DNA from: an uncultured Blautia sp.
GTDB lineage: Bacteria; Bacillota; Clostridia; Lachnospirales; Lachnospiraceae
Direction of reading: 5' to 3'
Length of the DNA stretch: 64,000 nucleotides
Assembly: GCF_934424005.1 (NCBI RefSeq)
Contig: NZ_CAKRXI010000003.1
Span: 58,234 to 122,233, forward strand
The notes below the pieces were generated by a model. The model was given only the letters and a program-made list of their open reading frames with translations, was not told the DNA's origin and did no database searches. A program made the position numbers and the translations under genes. This document shows, one piece after another, positions 60,668 to 64,000 of this stretch; positions within the stretch are counted from its first letter, which is position 1, and each line of letters begins with the position of its first letter.

Positions 60668-61867
60668 TTAATACCAGAAAGTACAGAGAGTATCTTTCAG
60701 ACAATCTGTATATTTTCTGATTCTTATTGATTCAGTATATATGACCGGTATGCGGCCAAGCTCCTTCTGACCGGAAAAATATATGATCTCTCCAGCCTTT
60801 TCTCCTTTTTTTACAGGAGCGTTAACAGAGGCAGGATGGATGTATTTTTTATTTACTGTCGTAATCTTTGTTCCATCGGTACTTAAATAGCGAAAGTTTT
60901 TTCCATATTGAACAGATACTGATCTGCGAAGTCCTCTTTTTACAGGGATAGCAGGGAGTGACTCCGGATCGTTATCTTCATAGATACTGCATCTGGAAAA
61001 TCCGTAATCCAGAAGAACTGCTGCATCTTTTAATCTTGCTTTATAATCAGGAGCGGCCATTACCACAGATATCAATTTCAGACTATTTCTCTCTGCTGTT
61101 GCTGAGAGGCAAAATCCTGCTTTACTCGTACTCCCTGTTTTGAGGCCTCTGCATCCGGGATAAGTCCGAATCAGTCGATTGGTATTGGTGAGTCCGAATT
61201 CTTTGATTCCCTGATTTGTTTCATGGGTAATCGTTTCCATCCATATAGAAGAATAATCAAGAATTTCCGGATATTTTATGATGAGTTCCCGACTCATGAT
61301 CGCAATATCATTTGCGGTTGTGTAATGCCCGTCAGAATCTGTCAGACCACAGCAGTCGATAAAATGGGTATTTTTCATTCCCAGACGGTCAGCGCGCAGG
61401 TTCATCTGTGCTACAAATTCCTGTTCTGAACCAGAGATAAACTCGGCCATTGCCACACTGGCATCATTACCTGAGGCAATGACGATACATTTTATAAGCG
61501 TTTCTACTGTCTGTATCTCTCCTTCTTCGAGAAAAACCTGTGAGCCGCCCATGGATTTTGCATGCGCGCTTGTTGTGACTGGATCGTTCAGGGAAATGTC
61601 CCCGGCATGTAAATGGTCAAAAATAAGTATCAATGTCATGATCTTTGTGACGCTTGCCGGACTTCTGCGAGTATCTTTATCCTTGGCATATACAATCTGT
61701 CCGGTTTCGGCCTCCATGAGAACAGCGCTGCGAGCAGAAAGTTCGGGACCAGATGTGGAATTATTCTGTCCGGCATAGACAGAGATCATACAGATATGTA
61801 AAAGCAGAAAAAAGAAACATAACGGAAGGAGAAGATATTTTTTGCGGAGGATTTTATTTTTTCTCAT
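60668..61867 (-). CDS. D-alanyl-D-alanine carboxypeptidase (DacF-like)
   Basis: 399 residues from the ATG at 61867 (CAGGA 8-9 bases upstream); the open frame continues 23 codons further without a ribosome site. Signal peptide (KKYLLLPLCFFFLLLHICMISVYA), active-site motifs SVTK (PASVTKIMTLILIF), SGN (VIASGNDASVAMAE) and KTG (LKTGSTSKAGFC), followed by the PBP5-type C-terminal domain. Upstream, TGCATA near 61921 with an AT-rich -10 could be a sporulation-type promoter, as for Bacillus dacF, but the fit is poor. Follows the cls terminator. Confidence 0.92.
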   Translation of the reverse strand: MRKNKILRKKYLLLPLCFFFLLLHICMISVYAGQNNSTSGPELSARSAVLMEAETGQIVYAKDKDTRRSPASVTKIMTLILIFDHLHAGDISLNDPVTTSAHAKSMGGSQVFLEEGEIQTVETLIKCIVIASGNDASVAMAEFISGSEQEFVAQMNLRADRLGMKNTHFIDCCGLTDSDGHYTTANDIAIMSRELIIKYPEILDYSSIWMETITHETNQGIKEFGLTNTNRLIRTYPGCRGLKTGSTSKAGFCLSATAERNSLKLISVVMAAPDYKARLKDAAVLLDYGFSRCSIYEDNDPESLPAIPVKRGLRRSVSVQYGKNFRYLSTDGTKITTVNKKYIHPASVNAPVKKGEKAGEIIYFSGQKELGRIPVIYTESIRIRKYTDCLKDTLCTFWY

Positions 61868-61935
61868 AAAAATTTTCCTGTCAGGCACTTTAGTATTATT
61901 GTAGCGGACAATCATAAAAATATGCATAAGAAACA

Positions 61936-61982
61936 TAAAAACAGTATCTTTCCGCAGTTAAAATCCGCGGAGGATACTGTTT
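61936..61982 (-). terminator. Terminator of the cardiolipin synthase gene
   Basis: AACAGTATC/GATACTGTT arms with an inner TCCGC/GCGGA stem, followed by TTTTTAT on the minus strand, about 30 bases past the cls stop. Confidence 0.85.
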
Positions 61983-62009
61983 CTGTAAAAAGTTTCATCC
62001 TTACGGATG

Positions 62010-63572
62010 TCAGAGTAAAGGCGCAAACAGGCGAAGAATACTCTGAAAAGCCCGTATGACAATGTTTCGGTTCCGACAGAAGTCAATACTGATCGGATCA
62101 CAGTAATTGAGTGTTTCCTGAAAGTCAGACAAGATATCCTGGATAACTTTGTTTTTATAAAACCATACACCATTTTCGAAATGCAGATACAGACTGCGGT
62201 AATCCAGATTGATTGTTCCAACGACAGCGATTTCATCATCGCAGACAAAAGACTTTGCATGAAGGAAACCTGGCTGGTATTCATAAATATGAACACCTGC
62301 CTCCAGAAGCTGTTCATAATAAGACTGTGTCAATAAGAAGACCATTTTTTTGTCAGGAATCCCTGGTGTCATAATACGTACATCAACGCCACTTTTGGCT
62401 GCCAGACAGAGCGCTGTCATCATTTCATTATCAATGATCAGATAAGGTGTACAGATATATACATATTTGCGGGCGCGGTTAATGATGTTGAGGTAAACAT
62501 TTTCACCAACAATTTCTCCATCAAGTGGTGTATCACTGTAAGGCTGTACATATCCGTCGCTTTCGAATGAGTCTGGATGAAAATGATGTGGCAGATGCAG
62601 TTCATGGTCAATTGGCTCGGACGAATTGGCAATTACATTCCACATGTGCAGGAACATAACCGTCATGTTCCAGACTGCTTCTCCTTTCAGCATGACTGCC
62701 GTATCTTTCCAGTGACCAAAACGACGCTTCTGATTAATATATTCATCGGCAAGATTAATTCCTCCGGTGAATCCTGTTTTACCATCAATTACACAGATTT
62801 TACGATGGTCACGATTATTTTGAACGATATTCAGAAGCGGACGAAATGGATTAAAAACCTGGCATTGAATGCCTTTTTCGCGAAGAAAGCGTTCATAATG
62901 ATAGGGAAGCGTTGTGAGGCATCCAAAACCATCATAAATCAGGCGGACGTCAACTCCTTCGGTTGCTTTTCGTTCAAGAATATCCAGAATTGTACGCCAC
63001 ATCACACCATCATTGATAATAAAATACTCGATGTAGATATAATGTTCTGCCTGCTCCAGTTCACGAACAAGCACAGGGAACATATCATCTCCTACTTGGA
63101 AATATTCAGCAGTTGTATTAGTGTGGACCGGGAAACTGGAATATTGATGAATATATCTGGACTGGACTGCCGCAGATTGAGAGGATTCCTCAAGACTTCT
63201 AGCGACATCAGGATCCTGTTTCATATAGGGAAGGCTTTCCTCCTGAACCTGTGCATATTTATTCTGAATTGCCTGTGCAATTCTGGATTTACCAAAAAGT
63301 ATATATAACATAACCCCTAAAACAGGGAGACAGAGAATCAGAATCGTCCATCCGAGTTTATAAGACGGATTGATCTTTTTGTTTACGATCCAGAGTACGA
63401 CCAGGATGCTGAGCATACTGATTACATTCGAAATATATTTTGAATATGCTGCCAGTCTCCATGCGGTGATCAGCAACCATGCAAGCTGAAGCATCAGAGC
63501 AACTGCAACATAAAAAATACGATTAAATAATAACTGTAAGATTTTCTTGAAGGTATGAATGATACGATGCAT
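62010..63572 (-). CDS. cls: Cardiolipin synthase
   Basis: 520 residues. Two N-terminal membrane helices (about 14-38 and 42-63) and a PLDNT hydrophobic region, then two phospholipase D motifs: HRKICVIDGKTGFTGGINL and HAKSFVCDDEIAVVGTINLDYRS (HxKx4D). It joins two phosphatidylglycerols into cardiolipin. Start has AAAGGGAA. Monocistronic. Confidence 0.93.
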   Translation of the reverse strand: MHRIIHTFKKILQLLFNRIFYVAVALMLQLAWLLITAWRLAAYSKYISNVISMLSILVVLWIVNKKINPSYKLGWTILILCLPVLGVMLYILFGKSRIAQAIQNKYAQVQEESLPYMKQDPDVARSLEESSQSAAVQSRYIHQYSSFPVHTNTTAEYFQVGDDMFPVLVRELEQAEHYIYIEYFIINDGVMWRTILDILERKATEGVDVRLIYDGFGCLTTLPYHYERFLREKGIQCQVFNPFRPLLNIVQNNRDHRKICVIDGKTGFTGGINLADEYINQKRRFGHWKDTAVMLKGEAVWNMTVMFLHMWNVIANSSEPIDHELHLPHHFHPDSFESDGYVQPYSDTPLDGEIVGENVYLNIINRARKYVYICTPYLIIDNEMMTALCLAAKSGVDVRIMTPGIPDKKMVFLLTQSYYEQLLEAGVHIYEYQPGFLHAKSFVCDDEIAVVGTINLDYRSLYLHFENGVWFYKNKVIQDILSDFQETLNYCDPISIDFCRNRNIVIRAFQSILRLFAPLL

Positions 63573-63629
63573 AAATTTCCCTTTTTATTGTTTTACAGTA
63601 TTGTTAATTTAGTGACGATTCATAATCTT

Positions 63630-63664
63630 AAAAATCCCTGACGGAATTGTCGTCAGGGATTTTT
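63630..63664. terminator. Terminator of rpsU (bidirectional form)
   Basis: AAAATCCCTGAC/GTCAGGGATTTT arms, 9-base loop, with T runs on both sides; just past the rpsU stop on the minus strand. Confidence 0.9.
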
Positions 63665-63672
63665 GCGCACAA

Positions 63673-63849
63673 TTAATTATATTTACGTTTTCTTGCGGCT
63701 TCAGATTTTTTCTTACGACGAACGCTTGGTTTCTCGTAATGCTCTCTTTTGCGGATTTCCTGCTGGATACCTGCTTTTGCACAGCTTCTCTTGAATCTGC
63801 GAAGAGCGCTATCTAAAGTCTCGTTTTCTTTTACGATAACGTTTGACAT
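63673..63849 (-). CDS. rpsU: Ribosomal protein bS21
   Basis: 58 residues from the ATG at 63849 (the longer open frame is upstream leader). [58 protein letters not shown] is typical bS21, a small basic protein of the 30S platform. Monocistronic, with promoter and terminator close on either side. Confidence 0.97.
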   Translation of the reverse strand: MSNVIVKENETLDSALRRFKRSCAKAGIQQEIRKREHYEKPSVRRKKKSEAARKRKYN

Positions 63850-63927
63850 AGACTCACACCTAACCTCCCTCCAGTTGTAGATTGTGCTAAAATACAACTG
63901 TCTGGGTATTTTTCTTGCACGAATGTT

Positions 63928-63957
63928 ATTATATAACATAGCTGTAACATTCGTCAA
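63928..63957 (-). promoter_or_regulatory. Sigma-A promoter of rpsU with superposed inverted repeat
   Basis: Minus strand: TTGACG (63952-63957), 18 bases, TATAAT (63928-63933). A 9-base inverted repeat, CGAATGTTA (63920-63928) and TAACATTCG (63945-63953), overlaps both boxes, which suggests an operator. Confidence 0.7.
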
Positions 63958-64000
63958 CATTTTTTGGCTAAATTTAGAAAAAAATTATTTTATCGAAAAA

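Noticed and set aside
1..64000. tRNA, rRNA, insertion sequence or phage genes
   Set aside because: None recognised; gene content, strand bias and spacing are those of an ordinary core chromosome.

Overview
The window is chromosomal DNA from a low-GC, anaerobic, spore-forming member of the Firmicutes, most likely a Lachnospiraceae gut bacterium (Blautia, Dorea or Ruminococcus-like; the genus is inference). Sporulation is indicated by a YlbJ homologue, an alpha/beta small acid-soluble spore protein and GerW/YtfJ. An anaerobic, sodium-based energy metabolism is indicated by a complete Rnf complex and a biotin-dependent sodium-pumping decarboxylase. DUF6718- and DUF6465-type proteins are typical of Lachnospiraceae. 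Almost every gene is on the minus strand; only ylbJ, rpmB and a YprB-like nuclease are on the plus strand. I see no rRNA, tRNA, insertion sequence, prophage or CRISPR array.

Layout, left to right. 1-3.9 kb: a probable operon of a secreted protein, a DUF4428 protein with a 33-bp tandem repeat, a double zinc-ribbon membrane protein and a truncated TPM-domain protein, resembling the Bacillus YdjG/YdjH pair. 4.0-4.9 kb: a RelA/SpoT-domain protein overlapping a DUF6718 gene, a possible toxin-antitoxin pair. 5-11.2 kb: PH-domain protein and glycosyltransferase genes downstream of a histidine cluster (hisZ-G-D-B-IE) with a strong promoter; HisIE carries an extra N-terminal degenerate HisF-like barrel. 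11.2-17.6 kb: recU, lepB, an RluA-type pseudouridine synthase, a membrane protein, a YgiQ radical SAM enzyme, a second small alarmone synthetase and an M23 peptidase. 17.7-24.3 kb: pepD, ylbJ, a coiled-coil protein, coaD, rsmD, mgsA, ssp and an AGCS transporter.

24.5-31.4 kb: DUF6465 protein, recG, fakA, asp23/yloU, divergent rpmB, an unannotated 45-residue membrane peptide, gerW/ytfJ, DUF2953 and a small unknown. 31.5-39.3 kb: NUDIX hydrolase, a class B penicillin-binding protein overlapping a FtsW/RodA protein, U32 peptidase, zapA, ruvB and ruvA. 39.4-44.5 kb: rnfC-D-G-E-A-B. 44.7-49.7 kb: YprB-like nuclease, then rpsA, ispH, cmk and a YhiN-type flavoprotein. 49.7-55 kb: sodium-translocating decarboxylase genes (two carboxyltransferases, beta subunit, biotin carrier, OadG). 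55.2-63.9 kb: two D-Ala-D-Ala carboxypeptidases flanking a phospholipase C-like protein, scpB/scpA, a metallophosphoesterase and a molybdopterin-binding protein; then cardiolipin synthase and rpsU.

How the genes work together: RecU supplies the Holliday-junction resolvase that pairs with RuvAB; ScpA/ScpB are the SMC kleisin partners; FtsW/PBP, ZapA, the carboxypeptidases and the M23 peptidase concern the wall and division; Rnf and the decarboxylase couple ferredoxin/NAD and decarboxylation to an ion gradient that the AGCS symporter can use. Most of the window is ordinary core genome. The less ordinary parts are the RelA-like/DUF6718 pair, the repeat-bearing zinc-ribbon operon, the three-domain HisIE, the two-carboxyltransferase pump and a few protein tails and operator-like repeats.
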